From the NCBI GenBank assembly GCA_001683735.1, contig LUGG01000002.1, positions 2,170,001 to 2,234,000 on the forward strand: a stretch of DNA of 64,000 nucleotides. Reading direction: 5' to 3'. Origin of the DNA: Grifola frondosa (Eukaryota > Basidiomycota > Agaricomycetes > Polyporales > Grifolaceae). Below are positions 36,072 to 48,839 of this stretch, piece after piece. The translations under genes and the position numbers were made by a program. Within the stretch, counting starts at the first letter, position 1, and each line of letters begins with the position of its first letter. A model generated the notes under the pieces. That model saw only the letters and a program-made list of their open reading frames with translations, searched no databases and was not told the DNA's origin.

Positions 36072-39000
36072 ATGTCGTTAATGTATGGCAAGGAGAAAGA
36101 TGCAGACTATGAAATTGGTGCGCTCCTATCCAGATAACCGAATCCTGCCGAAACGATTATTTTTGGTCAGACAATGCGTCTCATCCTGGGTTCTGTTCCT
36201 TTTTCGCAAAACTTCCCGCAAAGTCACCTGAAACCGGGACAGTTCGCCTGTTTTATCGTAATGAGTACTATTCCGTTCATGGACCAGACGCCCTCTACGT
36301 CGCTACCCATGTTTTCCGTACCAATACGGTCATCAAATACCTTGGTCCTGGCGGGAGGTCAGGTCTCCCTAGCGTGACGCTGAGCGAGAGTGCTGCGAAA
36401 ACATTTCTTCGAGATGCACTAACCTCGAAGCAGCTGAAGGTGGAGATTTGGGTGCCAGAGCCTGGTCAAGGGAAGAAAGCGACGAAATTTCGTCTAGACA
36501 AAGAGGTGTAGTATATTCCACATGCCATCGCTCCTTTTCATCTTAACAGAGGCGTTGAAGGCATCTCCGGGAAATCTACAAGCTGTAGAAGAATTACTGT
36601 TTGTGAACACGGACATCGTATCTGCTCCAATTGTCATGTCCATCAAGATTGCCACTGCATCAGCTGCTCCGGGAGGATCATCCAAGGTCAAGACCAAGAC
36701 AGTTGGCGTAGCTTTCGCTGATACTAGTACTCGCCAACTCGGAGTTGCCGACTTTGTTGACAACGACCTTTTCTCGAATACCGAGGTTCGTGTTATTGAA
36801 ATTAGGCTCTCCTAGTGCTCACTCTAGGCCTCATAATAGACTCTTATCATTCAACTATCTGTCAAGGAAGCTCTTATTCCTTCGGGAACTGCGTCTGGCA
36901 CGACAGAACGCGATTTCGAGCTAAAAAAACTAAGGGATGTTCTGGAACGATGCGGGGTCGTTATCACGGAACGAAAGCCCAGTATGTTTGTCGTCATATT
37001 CATTAACACATATCTCGCTGATGGATAATAAGGCGAATTTATGGCGAAAAATATCCAAGATGACATCGTACGTTTGTTGCATCCAAGTGCTATGCCCTCT
37101 TCAAGTTCAGATGTAGCAATGACAATACGTACGCCCGCTTTCCGTTGTTGTGTGTTCATATATTGACCCCTTTGATTGCATATTCACGGAGCAGCGCAGT
37201 TATCTCTTCCTGCTGCACCATCTGCGCTTTCGGCTCTGATATCATATCTGTCACTACTCTCCGATCCAACAAATCATGGCGCATATACTATTCGCACGCA
37301 CGACCTTTCGCAGTTCATGAAGCTCGATGCCAGCGCACTCCGTGCACTCAATCTCACGGAAGCGCCTGGTAACATAGTACTGCCATTCGAATGTCTTATC
37401 CACGATGCGCTCTCTGATACCTCGCATATAGGGATCAAACAAGAATACAACCGTGTTCGGCCTTCTCAACAAATGCAAAACCGCTCAAGGGTCAAGAATG
37501 CTTGGCAGCTGGCTTAAACAACCTTTGGTCAATCGTCATGAGATCTGTCAGTGTGTTCGTTTCACTTATCGCAAATAAGTTAGATCTTTTAATGTGTGAT
37601 GTATAGTGAAAAGACAAAACCTTGTCGAAATACTAGTCGACGACTCTAATACGCGACGAACACTCCAGGTCAGCATTCATGAATCAGCTTATGTTAATGC
37701 TTCATCACTGATATCGCATCGCTTCTATACAAGGACGAGTATCTCAAGCTTATGCCCGATATGCATCGCATATGCAAACGGTTCCAGAAATCTGTGGCGT
37801 CTCTTGAAGACGTTGTGCGCGTGTATCAAGCTGTTCTGAAGGTATGTCTTTATGACACATTTCCACTCATCAATCCCTCGAAATTCTGATGTATCGTCTC
37901 AGCTCGAGGGCCTCATCGCCACAATCGAAGGCATTGAGGTAGCAAACGAAGACTACAAGGCTCTTCTTGAGGAGATTTATCTAGTCAAACTTCGGGTAAG
38001 CTATTTACGCCGCCCCAACAAATTGAATTACTGATTGCCTCGCTCGATTGTTAGGAATATGACAATAGTCTTTCCAAGTATGCGGAGATGGTGCAACAGA
38101 CGCTTGACCTCGACGAATTGGAGAATCACAATTTTGTCATCAAACCCGACTACGATGCCCGTCTGCAAGAGTTGGCGGACAAGCTGAAGGACGTTCGCGA
38201 CGGACTCGATGCTGAACACCGCGAGATCGGCCGGGATTTGGACATGGACCTAGACAAGAAATTGCACCTAGAAAATTCGCCCACGTACGGATACTGTTTC
38301 CGCATAACGAAGAACGTGAGTCGGTGATTATGCACGACGGTAATTTGCAGCTTCTCATGTTTGTCGAACAGGACGCCAAGGCCATCTTTGGGAAGAAAAA
38401 GTATATCGAACTGACCACCTTGAAGAATGGCGTCTTTTTCACGACGAAAGCGTTGAAGGAACTGGCTACCGACTATCAAGAAGCTACCGAGTCCTATCAG
38501 AGAACCCAAAGCGGGTTGGTGAAGGAGGTGGTTAACATCGCTTGTAAGTGTCAATTTTCGGCAGCCCATCTTGAGGTTTTGAACATTTGACTAGCTACCT
38601 ATACACCCGTGCTGGAGTCCTGGAACAACATGATTGCGCACCTCGATGTCATTGTTAGGTCCGTGATATCAATGTGGGTCGTAAACTCTCAGCTGATTAT
38701 GAAGTTATAGTTTTGCACATGTCGCTGTCAATGCGCCGGAATCCTACGTCAAACCCCAGGTTCTCGAGAAAGGCAAGCATTTGCAACATCGACGTCTTGA
38801 ATTTACTACAATGTTTTGCAGGTTCCGGAAGTCTGATCCTCAAGGAGGCGCGGCATCCATGTCTCGAGGTCCAAGACGAAGTCAGCTTCATCCCGAACGA
38901 CGTTGAGATGATCAAAGGTCTGTACGATTTTGTCGAATTCTGCCCACGGTGCTGATGTGAGTGGCAGATGAGAGCGAGTTCCAGATCATCAGTAAGTAGA

Positions 39001-40233
39001 TGGGCTTTTGACCGACTTCGGAGCTAAGGGTTGGACATACAGCGGGACCCAATATGGGTGGGAAGAGCACGTATATCCGACAGGTCTGCACCACCCTCTC
39101 TTGTGTATCTCTACTGACCTATATTTAGGTCGGTGTCATCGCCCTCATGGCACAAACGGGAAGCTTCGTCCCATGCTCAGAAGCGCGTATACCTATCTTC
39201 GACTCCATCCTGTGTCGAGTGGGTGCTGGCGATAGTCAGCTCAAGGGCATCTCCACGTTCATGGCAGAGATGCTCGAGACTGCGACGATTCTCAAGGTGC
39301 GTGCATGGATTTATGATCAGGCCCAGCTGAATGACAATTTTGGCAGTCTGCTTCGAAAGATTCGCTTATTATTATAGATGAACTAGGGCGGGGTCAGTTT
39401 TGCGCATCTGTCCATCCCAGAGATCCGGTTCGAGATTGACGGGTGTTTAGGTACCTCGACGTATGATGGCTTCGGTCTGGCGTGGGCTATCTCGGAGTGA
39501 GTTGATCTTGGATATTGGTGCTTGGGCGGTGACCTCATGATTTTCTCGAAGACACATTGCTTCCCAGATACACGCCTTCTGCCTGTTCGCCACCCACTTC
39601 CACGAGCTCACTGCGCTCGACCAGGAGATCTCGCATGTGAAGAACCTCCACGTCGTGGCCCACGTCTCCAACTCGGGCGAGGCGAGTGGAGATCGCGATA
39701 TCACGCTGCTGTACAAGGTGGAACCAGGTGCGTAGGCCGTGTGAGCGGAACGGACGGCGGACTCATTTTGGCGCAGGCGTGTGTGACCAGAGCTTCGGAA
39801 TACATGTCGCGGAGCTCGCGAACTTTCCCGAGAACGTCGTCAAGGTGAGTCTCGTCGGATTTGATATTGGGCGCGCGTTCACGTCTGCGTTCAGCTGGCG
39901 AAGCGCAAGGCGGACGAACTCGAGGATTTCAATACCGGTATGGCACGCGCTGCTGCATCCCTTGTCTCAGATGACTAACAGCCGTTCTCAGACAAGGACA
40001 CAAGCGAATCGGACCTTCCAACAGAGGTGATCGAGGAGGGGACGAAGATCGTGGAGGAGCTGCTACGCACGTGGGCATCGAATACGTCCGGACACGACGG
40101 CGAGGATGTGGTCATGATGGACGACGACGCCTCCCCTGATGCGCAGCTGGAGGAACTCAGAAGATGTGTCGAGCAATTCCGCCCGCGCATCGAGGGGAAT
40201 CCGTGGGTCCAGCGTGTGTTGGCTTCCTTGTGA
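36072..40233 (+). CDS. MSH2: DNA mismatch repair protein MSH2
   Basis: MutS homologue that pairs with MSH6 or MSH3 to recognise mismatches in the nucleus. Start [15 protein letters not shown], one intron, then mismatch-recognition-domain sequence [24 protein letters not shown] and [12 protein letters not shown] [14 protein letters not shown], with [16 protein letters not shown] (connector). The core has [19 protein letters not shown] and [16 protein letters not shown] (lever/clamp start), all at conserved MSH2 positions. The ATPase domain has Walker [16 protein letters not shown] (about 39050-39095), [17 protein letters not shown], Walker [18 protein letters not shown] and [12 protein letters not shown] terminus ends WVQRVLASL. 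About 15 introns. Reading frames join cleanly throughout, unlike many neighbours in the window. MSH6/MSH3-type N-terminal extensions are absent, supporting MSH2. Confidence 0.97.
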
Positions 40234-41516
40234 GCGTCATTTAGATATCATCTGCATAGTCGTCTTGTTGTTTTGTTCCCCATGCTGTCTATCGCTCGCA
40301 AGCGCTGTGTTATTGCATTATGGATGTTCTATCTTTCGTGTGTGCGCGGGATCTCGGAGCTGATTCTAGGTTGGCACTAAAGTAAGTCCGCACCGGGGCC
40401 GCGCTGAGATTAATTCAACTCGTACTTTCAAGATAAGTAGCAGACGCCCCGTGCCGTGGGCGACAATTTCTGACACATTTTGAATGTATCTCAGTTAATT
40501 CTGACCAGGCATTCATCCGCATGTTCCAAATGTCACGATGTCAAAGTGACGCTGCACGTGGCGTTGTGAGCGCCTATGGAAAAGTGGATTCCCGATATGG
40601 AGAAGGAGTAAGATGGATGTGCGTGACATTGACAAGTTGTCAAAAGAGCAGCCAATGAGGGAGCGGCGTTGTGGATGTCGAGTGGTGCGTGCCCCGGCTT
40701 GCTGACGATACTAATGGGTGGCAGGTTTCTGGAAGTGGTGTCCGTGATATTGTGCGTGTCAGGAACATGCGGAATGCTCGGCGTCGGGGACACCAGGATC
40801 GAAGGCGCTGCTGGATTTGGGGCGGGGATGGGGGACAGGATGTTGGGAGGATCGTCTGTGGTGTTGGCGTCTGATGATATGCCTGCAATAGAAGGCAGTG
40901 CGCAGAAGCGGGGTGGGCGCCGAATCGGGAAGAGATTATGCCCAAGGAGGAAGAGGGTAAGGACGGCGTGCGAGTGGACAGCATAGGTCAGTGCAATGCA
41001 GATATAAGAACAGCTCGATTCCCAACTCGAGGGATCCTGCTCTTCTTATCGCTCTTCTTCGCTCCTTATTCTAAGCTTATTCCTCACAAGTATCCCCAGC
41101 CTCGCTAAAGCTTTCAACAAAGCTTTCCCTTCAAGCTTTCAAGCCACCCCTATACTTATTCTCTCCTCGGCGCTACACCCCGACTCCCGCCCTCCAAGTC
41201 TGCCGCTTTTCCCATCCGGGCGGCCACTTACACCTATACTCTGCAAACTAAATCCTCTCATTGCAAGGCAATTTCCCACTACATTGCCTTGACACCGCCA
41301 TCCACTTCTTGTTTCCAGGTCCTATTCGACCGTCCTCATAAAACGCCTCATTGCACGTTTCTCTCTCTCCTCTGTCACAATGGCCCCTTCTTCCCCGCTT
41401 TCAGCCACGCAGCAGAACATATCCACCAGCTCCAGTCTTCGCCTCATCGCTTATCGCCGCTCTCTCAAGCTTTCGTTTATTCCTCCTCTTGCGATACCCC
41501 GAGCACTCCCGCTGCA
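40234..41516. other. Intergenic region and leader of the RRM gene
   Basis: No gene recognised from 40234 to about 41000. From 41000 to 41516 the plus strand is pyrimidine-rich, with four AAGCTT hexamers between 41073 and 41140, probably the promoter and 5' leader of the RNA-binding protein gene. An alternative upstream ATG lies at 41380. Confidence 0.45.
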
Positions 41517-44500
41517 ATGCACACCGCCGCCAAGCCACCGCCCACTCCTCCTGACTCCTCGTCCCGCCCCGCGGTCCATCCCGTCTCCCCATCCCCTCTT
41601 CTCCCCGTCCAAGCACCAGCTCGACCCTCTCTATCTCCTCTGCGCTGTCAGTTGCCGCTCCGCAGTTCCAGTCGCGCTTGATCGACGCCCCAATTGATAT
41701 TCATAGACTTCATCCCGCGCTTGATAGTCCCCTCACGAGCGACACGGGCACGTTAGCATCATCCATACTGTCGCCCTCTCCAGGCATCGAACACATTCAT
41801 GCCTCTGCGATAGACGTGTCCGCTGCTCAAGAGCACGACAGCCCGAGTAAGCCCTTAACATCCTTAATCGGACCCATTCATTGATCCTGCTTCCCACAGC
41901 GCCGACGCAAGATAGTGTCGCGCCACGTAAGTTGTCCCCCACCCAATCAGCGGCGCTCGCCCATTCCGTCGCCCACCTCGGCTCGGGGCACGCGCAGCAG
42001 GTCCAGACACAGGATGTAGACGACTCGCGTACCCGAACGTGTATATCAATGGCCTGCCGCCAAACTTCCCTGAGGATCAGCTCTTTGCGATGACGCGCGA
42101 GTTTGGGACTGTTACTAGCGTGCGCACGTTTACGCGGCATGTGAGCGATAAGCCTTCGTGAGTATCCCCTTTAGACGATCTGTGTTGCATGTTGTCTATT
42201 TCCACGCGTCCTTGCCCTTTTATACGCATATATTCGCACCGCTATACGCGTAGCTAGCTGTATGCGCATCCTTGACAGTTTTTCGAACGGCTAAAACCTT
42301 TTGCTGACGATCTTCTTCTCGATCCAGGGGATACGGATTTGTTTTGTGAGTGGTTGCGATGAAAATCCCAGGGTCACGCTTCTGAACGCATATATGCGCA
42401 CTTTTAGATTCGAGACGATTGACGCTGCGGAGAAGTGCATTGAAACGCTCCGCAAGTACCGTAATTTACACCCGTCGTTCTCGAAGGTATGTATTCCCTT
42501 CCACATGGCGTCCTTCGTTTTTCATCTGACTGTTCTCTTCTAACCGCAGCAAATTCATAAAATCCCCGGAACGATCTACTCCACGGCGCCTTCTGCTACG
42601 CCTTCTCCCGCTCTTGGGTCTTCTGAAGCCAGCCAAGCGGATTCTTTCAAGTTGCGGATGGAACAGCTCAAGGACCAGTCGTCGACCAACCTGTATATGG
42701 AGGGCCTCCCGCTTAGCATCGATGAACGGACACTCACTGCCCTTGTTGCTCCATATAACATCATGAGCAGCAGGTTCTTCCAGACGCGTTTGAGCAGTCC
42801 ACCGAGGATCATCGCATTCGTCCGGTGAGTTTATGGTTCACGTAGTACGCTCGGTCGGTGAATGGCGATACTTCATGCTTTGCATGGCTTGTCGATTTCG
42901 ATATAATTTCTCGTCTTCTCGCATTCTGCTTCTCTCGTGTATTTATCGGCTTACTGATTATCGCCATGCTTCTCAGATTGGAAAGTCGCGCTGCGGCGGA
43001 GGAGATTGTAGAACGCCTCCATGGGCGCTTGGTCCGCGGTTGGAAAGATACCGGTTGTAGGATTTCGGTTAGGTTTGCGGATACCACGGAGCAGAGGGAA
43101 TTAAGGGTATGATTCTTCGTGTGCTCACGAGAACATAACTCTGATTGGCTTTGCTCTGCATCCTTATAGCGAATGGAGCGTCACAATCGGGAAGGTGAAC
43201 AGTCTCCCGCTCGCCTCACCATGGCTGAAGCGGCGCTCCTCAACCTCAAGGGCACCCAGTACCAGGCGGGTGCGCACTCTCCGCTTACCAGCCCGAACTT
43301 CGGCTTGTTTCCAAACGGTGCAAACACGGATCTTATTCCCGACGATTTTTGTCTTGGTCAGATGGGGAACATCAACGTTCCGCTCGCGCATGCTGCTGCT
43401 CTTTCGTATCAACAGCAGCAGCAGCAGGCCTATCAGTCGCCGCTTGCGAACGAGCAGAATCTGTCTGCGCTCATGGACTCGCTCGGTTACAATGCTTTCA
43501 ATGCGCAGGGTGCTCAGTTTGCAGGCCAGGCTCTTCGTACCCCTCTACTTCAGGATGACGTCTCCTCGCTCCATGATGCACAGACACAGATGCAGCTCGC
43601 GCTCAGCAATATGAGTTTGCAGGGCTTCAGGACGCGGGCACAGAACGGGTTCACCGCCGCAGAGCGGCTGATCTTGCAGGCACATGCTCGTCAGCAGCAG
43701 GTCCCACTGATGGCCCCACGACAGGACGGACAGGGTCGCTCTCAGCCTCAGAGCCAGGGTCGTGGGGTACGCTCGTCGATGTCCGTCCCCTCTGGTGTGG
43801 CGAAGATGAGTTCCGGTCCTGACGTTCGCGAGGTCAATCGCCGTCTGTTGGACTCGTTGCCCCAGATGTCGGAGGACGATTTCCATGCTTCTGCTGGGAT
43901 CAACCGTCAACAGCTACATCGGCCCCTCTCTAAGATTCTGTCCCGCGCCGATGGGGACCACTCTTTGTCGCATGCTCTCGAACTCGATGCGCTTTCGAAT
44001 GCGCATCAGCGCAATCATACCCACGTTGCACACCCCGGGCGGAGGCGGATGCCTCAGCCCTGCATACCCGCGCAACGACGCTTCCTTCGCTTTCCTTCAG
44101 CAATCGCACAAGCTCTCAGGGTCAATCCCTCATGAACATCTCCGCATACGACATCAACAGCAAACAGTCTAGCATTACCAACAGCACCAGCAGCAACACG
44201 AAGAATATTCCCGGCAGCAAGCACGAGCAGTACAGCACACGAACACGCGCAACATATCCAGCAACATGAATACCCATACCCAGAGCCTTTTCGTCAGCAA
44301 GAGCAACATCAATATTCCCAGCAGCGCCGCCGCCCGCAGAGAGACGAGGCGTCCGAGGACGACGACGGGTCCGTCTCGCCTGCGCTCACGTACTCCACGC
44401 GCACACCTGCGTCTCTTAGCCCTGCCACGCCGTATTCGGGTTCTTCCCGAACCCGGGGGACGCGTTTGAGGGTCCCGGCCTCGTCGGGATCCATCCCGGG

Positions 44501-44525
44501 AAGGGAGAGACGTGCATGGACGTGA
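41517..44525 (+). CDS. RNA-binding protein with two RRM domains (RBMS/MSSP-like)
   Basis: Start chosen at 41517 (MHTAAKPPPTPPDSSSRP); the ATG at 41380 is in another frame. RRM1 has RNP2 VYINGLP and, after an intron, RNP1 GYGFVLFET (about 42040-42440). RRM2 has NLYMEGLP and IIAFVRLESRAAAEEIVERL (about 42680-43050). Then comes a long Gln/Ser-rich region including a poly-Gln tract near 43410, and a tail ending near 44525 (RDEASEDDDGSVSPALTYS then a Ser/Arg-rich end). Tandem RRMs plus disordered tail resemble MSSP/RBMS single-strand nucleic-acid binders and fungal relatives that regulate mRNA. The frame breaks at C run 41587-41590, at 42036-42041, and two or three times after about 44010; each visible break fits base loss. 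Confidence 0.8.
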
Positions 44526-45716
44526 GAGAGAGGGCGAAGATGAGGGCGGAGAGCCAGTGAGTGGGCGGCCGCGCGCGAGTTTGTATGATAGTAGTAAGTA
44601 GCGGTCTCGGACTGGCGAGCCGCTAGCAGTCGTTCGTTCGAAAGACGTTGTATGATGTAAGTTAAATGCGGTTTATGTATATTAGAAACACGAACAGTTC
44701 GTTTTATTTCGTGAAGTAAGAACGGTCGACTCGAAGTGGGACTCGAAAAGGTCGCGTATTTCGCCTTGAATACGAGATACATTCTGTAGATAAGTGTATA
44801 ATAGCGCAAGTGACAAAATTACATCCACTAGGTAATCTAACCTACACAACCGACCCGACTGCAGCGATCGTACATATGCGCCTTTCAACGGCTCACTTCA
44901 TTACATTCAAGATGAAAAAAAAAAGGTATATGCGAGCTGGCCAAGCATATGTCCGCCGTTCGAAGATGAAATCACTGGAATGAAACCTCAAAATCGGGCT
45001 CAGCAAAATCCACTTAGGCGAAGGGATCCTACCATGGGGGACGTCCATGTTGGGTGGATCGCGCTGGGAAAACTTTACGCAGAAGGTCTAATATCAATGC
45101 GCCTCCACGGCTGTGTTCGTAGTTGTTGCAAACGCGCACGACTTGCTTTGGGGTCCTGCGATGGCCGTTCTATGGTAGATGTGGTCTGCGATGAACTGTT
45201 CCGCTTCGAGGGCGTTCTAGCGTAGTGGGACTGATGGGTGGTACATCCCACGTCCTTGAACGTAGTGAGTTTGAGTCAGGAACCCTAGGCACATCAAATA
45301 AGACTGGGGAATACCTTCTATAAGAGCGGCTTCGAGGTGAGATGGCCAGACAACTTCGTTTTTGTCTTTCGCGACCTCCAGGTCTTGCGGTTTGCAATGA
45401 TAGTCTTGATGATATCGCCGATCTCCTCATGAGAACGCACAGAGGTGAGAACATGGATGCTACGAAACAGTCGCATGTCCTGGATTTCCAACGTATGATC
45501 GTCGCCTGGCCCATTTTCCATGGCAGCCGGATGATCACTGTATTTGATGCATTAGCAGGTCAAGGTGCGAGAAAATACGTAGCAAAGTACCCCGACGAGT
45601 CCTCCACTTCCTGCTGTTCGACTTCGGAGATCTGATACCGCCCACCGCAATAACGGCTATCATGTACGCGTTAGCTGCGGTCGCCCGGCGATGTCACATT
45701 TGCAACGAAAAGTCGC
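44526..45716. other. Intergenic region
   Basis: Between the 3' ends of the RRM gene and the ubiquitin-like-domain gene. Minus-strand frames near 45170-45540 and 45318-45521 lack recognisable motifs. Nothing further seen. Confidence 0.4.
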
Positions 45717-46727
45717 TCACCACTCCACCCACTCTCCCGCATCCACTGCAAGGGCTGTGTTGTCGTGATGGCACCGCGGACATTGACGAACCTCGTTGCC
45801 GCGCATCCGATCGGAAGCCTGTCGTAGGACTATGCTCATGTCGAAAGATAGTCCCGTACGGATAGCGTCCGACCACCGCTGGGATCGATGACATCCTTTT
45901 CTCCACGACGTGACACTTCATATTGACCGCGATCAACGAAACGCTGTCCGGCGCGATTCGTGAAGTAGACTTTAAGCGTTGCATCAAATTGCTGCCCCGA
46001 ATTCTTGGTCAGCAGCAAGTCAGACGCCACTAATCGCTGATACTCACCTCCCAGGTAAAACAGAGCTCCATGGGGAGCACCAGCTTGCGTCCCAGCACGT
46101 CCAACAGTTCGATCGCATTATCTTGCGTATACCCCATGGAACGTGGCAGATGCCGCACGATCGTGTAGATCTCATTCAGTCTCACTTTGATCCACATGTC
46201 CATGCGAGTGGCATCAGCGGATAGATCAGAGATCGCAGCACTGCAAGAGAATGGTCAGATATGTTGGAGACGAGACGTCAAAGTCAACGAAGAGAAGCGA
46301 TGTGAGCACGAACGTATTGCACGACATCAGAAACATCAATATCAATTCCCGACTCCTGGACATTTTCTTCCGAAATTCTTCGATTTCCGCGGTCTCGAAA
46401 GCCCCAACCTATCTTCATCCACGAGCTGCCTACGCCATAGCCAAGCATCTTCTGATACTTCTTGATCTTGTTGGAGAGCGTGTTCATAATGTCTCGACAG
46501 CGAGCGATCTCGGAGTCAATGCCATGGCGAATGTCTTGCCTCAGAGCCGTGGACTTGACTGCACAATCGGCCAGCTTGAGAACGTACGATAGGGAGCGTA
46601 ATTCGTTAACTAGGCATTGATACTCGAACGCGGAGCCAGTACTGTCGCTAAGTGCCTTGGCGATCCGGAGGGCGAGATCAGCAGCGGTGACAATGTCGCC
46701 GAAAGAGCTGAAGGATATGGGGAGCAT
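45717..46727 (-). CDS. Agaricomycete protein with fungal N-terminal helical domain and C-terminal ubiquitin-like domain
   Basis: Start at 46727 (MLPISFSSFGDIVTAADLAL), a helical N-terminal domain of the type abundant in Agaricomycetes that begins with a SFGDI segment, followed by VNELRSLSYVLKLAD and MNTLSNKIKKYQKML. An intron leads to MDMWIKVRLNEIYTIVRHLP, a ubiquitin-like-fold segment VLGRKLVLPMELCFTWE, then QFDATLKVYFTNRAGQRFV. The frame then breaks near 45842-45848 before MSIVLRQASDR and a final CPRCHH zinc-finger-like motif, ending WVEW at 45717. One missing T would join these. About 270 residues; role unknown, perhaps an adaptor. The 5' half lies inside one arm of a large inverted duplication, whose other arm (49255-49580) holds a decayed copy. 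Confidence 0.65.
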
Positions 46728-47155
46728 TGAGTGGGGGACATGCAGTGGGATCCTGGGATGGCATGCATGCTTTTGAATAGCTCAGCCTTCAGTGTACAGC
46801 ATCATGTTGGGGCAGCAGTGCCACATAGCGCTCCGTCCGCGCGCGCCTAAATGAACATTCTTATGGACATCGATCCATGAAGCAGACTTCGAGAATGGGA
46901 CATTCGTAAGAACATCGTTTAGTACCAAGATGAACGTTCCAAGTGGAAGGATAGACAGCCTTGAGGAGTAGCGGTAACCAGAAATCACCAGTACGAGTTC
47001 GGTGAGCTTGACAAGTTGGCCAATGGTCACGTTCAAGAGGAAAGGGTCGTGGAGACGTCGAGATGTCGAGACCGGGCACAGTAAAGATATCTGAGAGGAG
47101 CGCCAAGAAGACAGGTCGGCTTCCCATCCCGTAACGCAAGTTGGTCCGGAAAGCC
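46400..47155. repeat. Left arm of a large imperfect inverted repeat
   Basis: Matches the reverse complement of about 48840-49580. Anchors seen in both: CTTCTTGGCGCTCCTCTCAG, CATGGATCGATGTCCATAAG, CAAAAGCATGCATGCCATC and CATATCCTTCAGCTCTTT. By eye the identity is high but with scattered substitutions and indels. The spacer is about 1.7 kb. Confidence 0.85.
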
Positions 47156-48174
47156 TACGAGACCGTGTCAGCGCCTCAGTTCCGAGATATATTTTCGCTC
47201 ATAGCCAGTGTGGGATCATCTTGCCAGCTACATATCCGCCACAGTCAATAGAGTGTCCCACATAGGAGGCGTCAGCAGCTAAGGCTCCGGAAAAGAACGT
47301 ATAGAAAACACGGCGAGCAGTACCGAAGAGTAGAATAGAATTCGAACGGCAAGTCGAGGAATGAAGCCACTCATAACTGTCATTCCGCACAACAAACGTT
47401 CAGAACGGGCGATGACAACTCGAGATTGGTATCGTCATGCTAAATGCTACAGATAATCTAAGGGAGTATGGCCGTACTAGATGGATGCGAGCTCAGAGCG
47501 TGGTATGTGGAGTTAATGATACAAATAAATAACGGCCGAATGATAAGATGAAGCACGTGCGGGCACAGTTCGGCGTGAAATGCATGCAAGAAAGCCAACG
47601 AAACGTGAGTGTCATGAATCCGATCCGAAAGCGCGAAGAGAGGTTGGCTAGAGGACCCGTAACGGACCCATTCCGCGACACGAAGAAACACGTTCAAAAC
47701 AGTGAGAGATCGACTGGAACGCATATGTCAAGACCACGGCTATCATGCAAATCCAAAGCGCGAGAGCACACGCCAACGCGTATTCCATCTCCTCTGCTCT
47801 CTGGTGCTTGAATATCCTTCTCTCGTCGACCGTGAGGGCCCACATCCAGGGCTCAATAGAAACTTTGGAGCGCCATATGCACCGGAGGCCGGGGTACCAA
47901 AGCCAGGGCATAACTGGTAGCGAAAAAGGAATGGGGAGAAAGCGATAGGCATTCCCAATTGGCACGCGGCTAAGAACCAAGGACGTACAGTAAAACCCCA
48001 ATTAAAAAGAAACTTCGACCTCAAAGGCCGCCCTTCCAGTCGCGCCATCTGTGGGAGAAGGTCTGCAACGTCGTCGGCGTTGGCTTCCTTCGCGCCCGCG
48101 AGCTGGGCTTCTATATCGTCGGCCCGTGGGCGGAAGCACGCCAATAGGGAGACGAAAGTGATAATCGACGACAT
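46782..48174 (-). CDS. Putative multi-exon membrane protein, unrecognised; structure uncertain
   Basis: Start at 48174 (MSSIITFVSLLACFRPRADD), with a hydrophilic first exon ending near KFLFNWG. Further minus-strand frames are hydrophobic: LPVMPWLWYPGL, ACALALWICMIAVVLTYAF and, at the 3' end, LTELVLVISGYRY and LSILPLGTFILVLNDVLTNV, stop at 46782. The segment VLTNVPFSKSASWIDVHKN is conserved, with few changes, in the other arm of the inverted repeat (about 49070-49130), which argues it is or was protein-coding. Several exon joins cannot be settled; one arm has a one-base difference that shifts frame near 47065. No family recognised. The gene may be functional, or a relic in which only some exons survive. 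Confidence 0.4.
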
Positions 48175-48839
48175 GATGTTCTAGGAAGTGGTTTGTGGGG
48201 AATTTAGAGGGTTTGGAGGATGAGAGAGTGGTAGAGGAATCTGGAGAGCTCTGGCTTTGAAACGATGCGGGTGGAGGTGGTTCTGTGAGGGAGACAGTCC
48301 GCTCTTTTATAATAAAGTTTGTACATGTTTGTTCCCAGCCACAACCGCGAATATCCTAGGTGCCACTTGCTATATTAGGACAAATTCCTGTCTCAATGTG
48401 ACAAACACGACCAAATGCGGACCCACGAACAGCCTACACTAGCATTCAATATTCAGCCGCCCGCCACTAGCACTGCTCATGTCTCGCTCTCCTTCGTGTC
48501 CCTTATCTGATTTTTGTGCTGCGGTCCTTGCACCATACGCCAATCTCAGCTGCATGATTTGTGCCTAGTGTCATTACAGGTAATCATGTCGCACTCACCG
48601 CCGTGTGTACTTTATCTGATTTTTGTGCTACAGGTCCTCGCTTGGCACCACTACTATGGATGTCATGCATGCACGTGTGCACTTCCTACCTTTCACCACA
48701 CATATTGTATGATCGACTCACAGATTCACCGGCACTCACCGCACGTCACTAGGTTGACCATGCAAGACGATGCCGGACTATGTAGTTATGAGCGAAAATA
48801 TATCTGGGAACTGAGGTGCTGACATGGTCTCGTAGGCTC
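48175..48839. other. Intergenic region with a short direct repeat
   Basis: No gene. The segment TTATCTGATTTTTGTGCT followed by a GGTCCT...CACCA block occurs twice, at 48503-48535 and 48612-48650, about 110 bp apart. Confidence 0.45.

Noticed and set aside
36815..36841. Stop codons inside MSH2 after the segment FSNTE
   Set aside because: An intron from GTTCGT to the AATAG acceptor removes them and restores LIIQLSVKE in frame.
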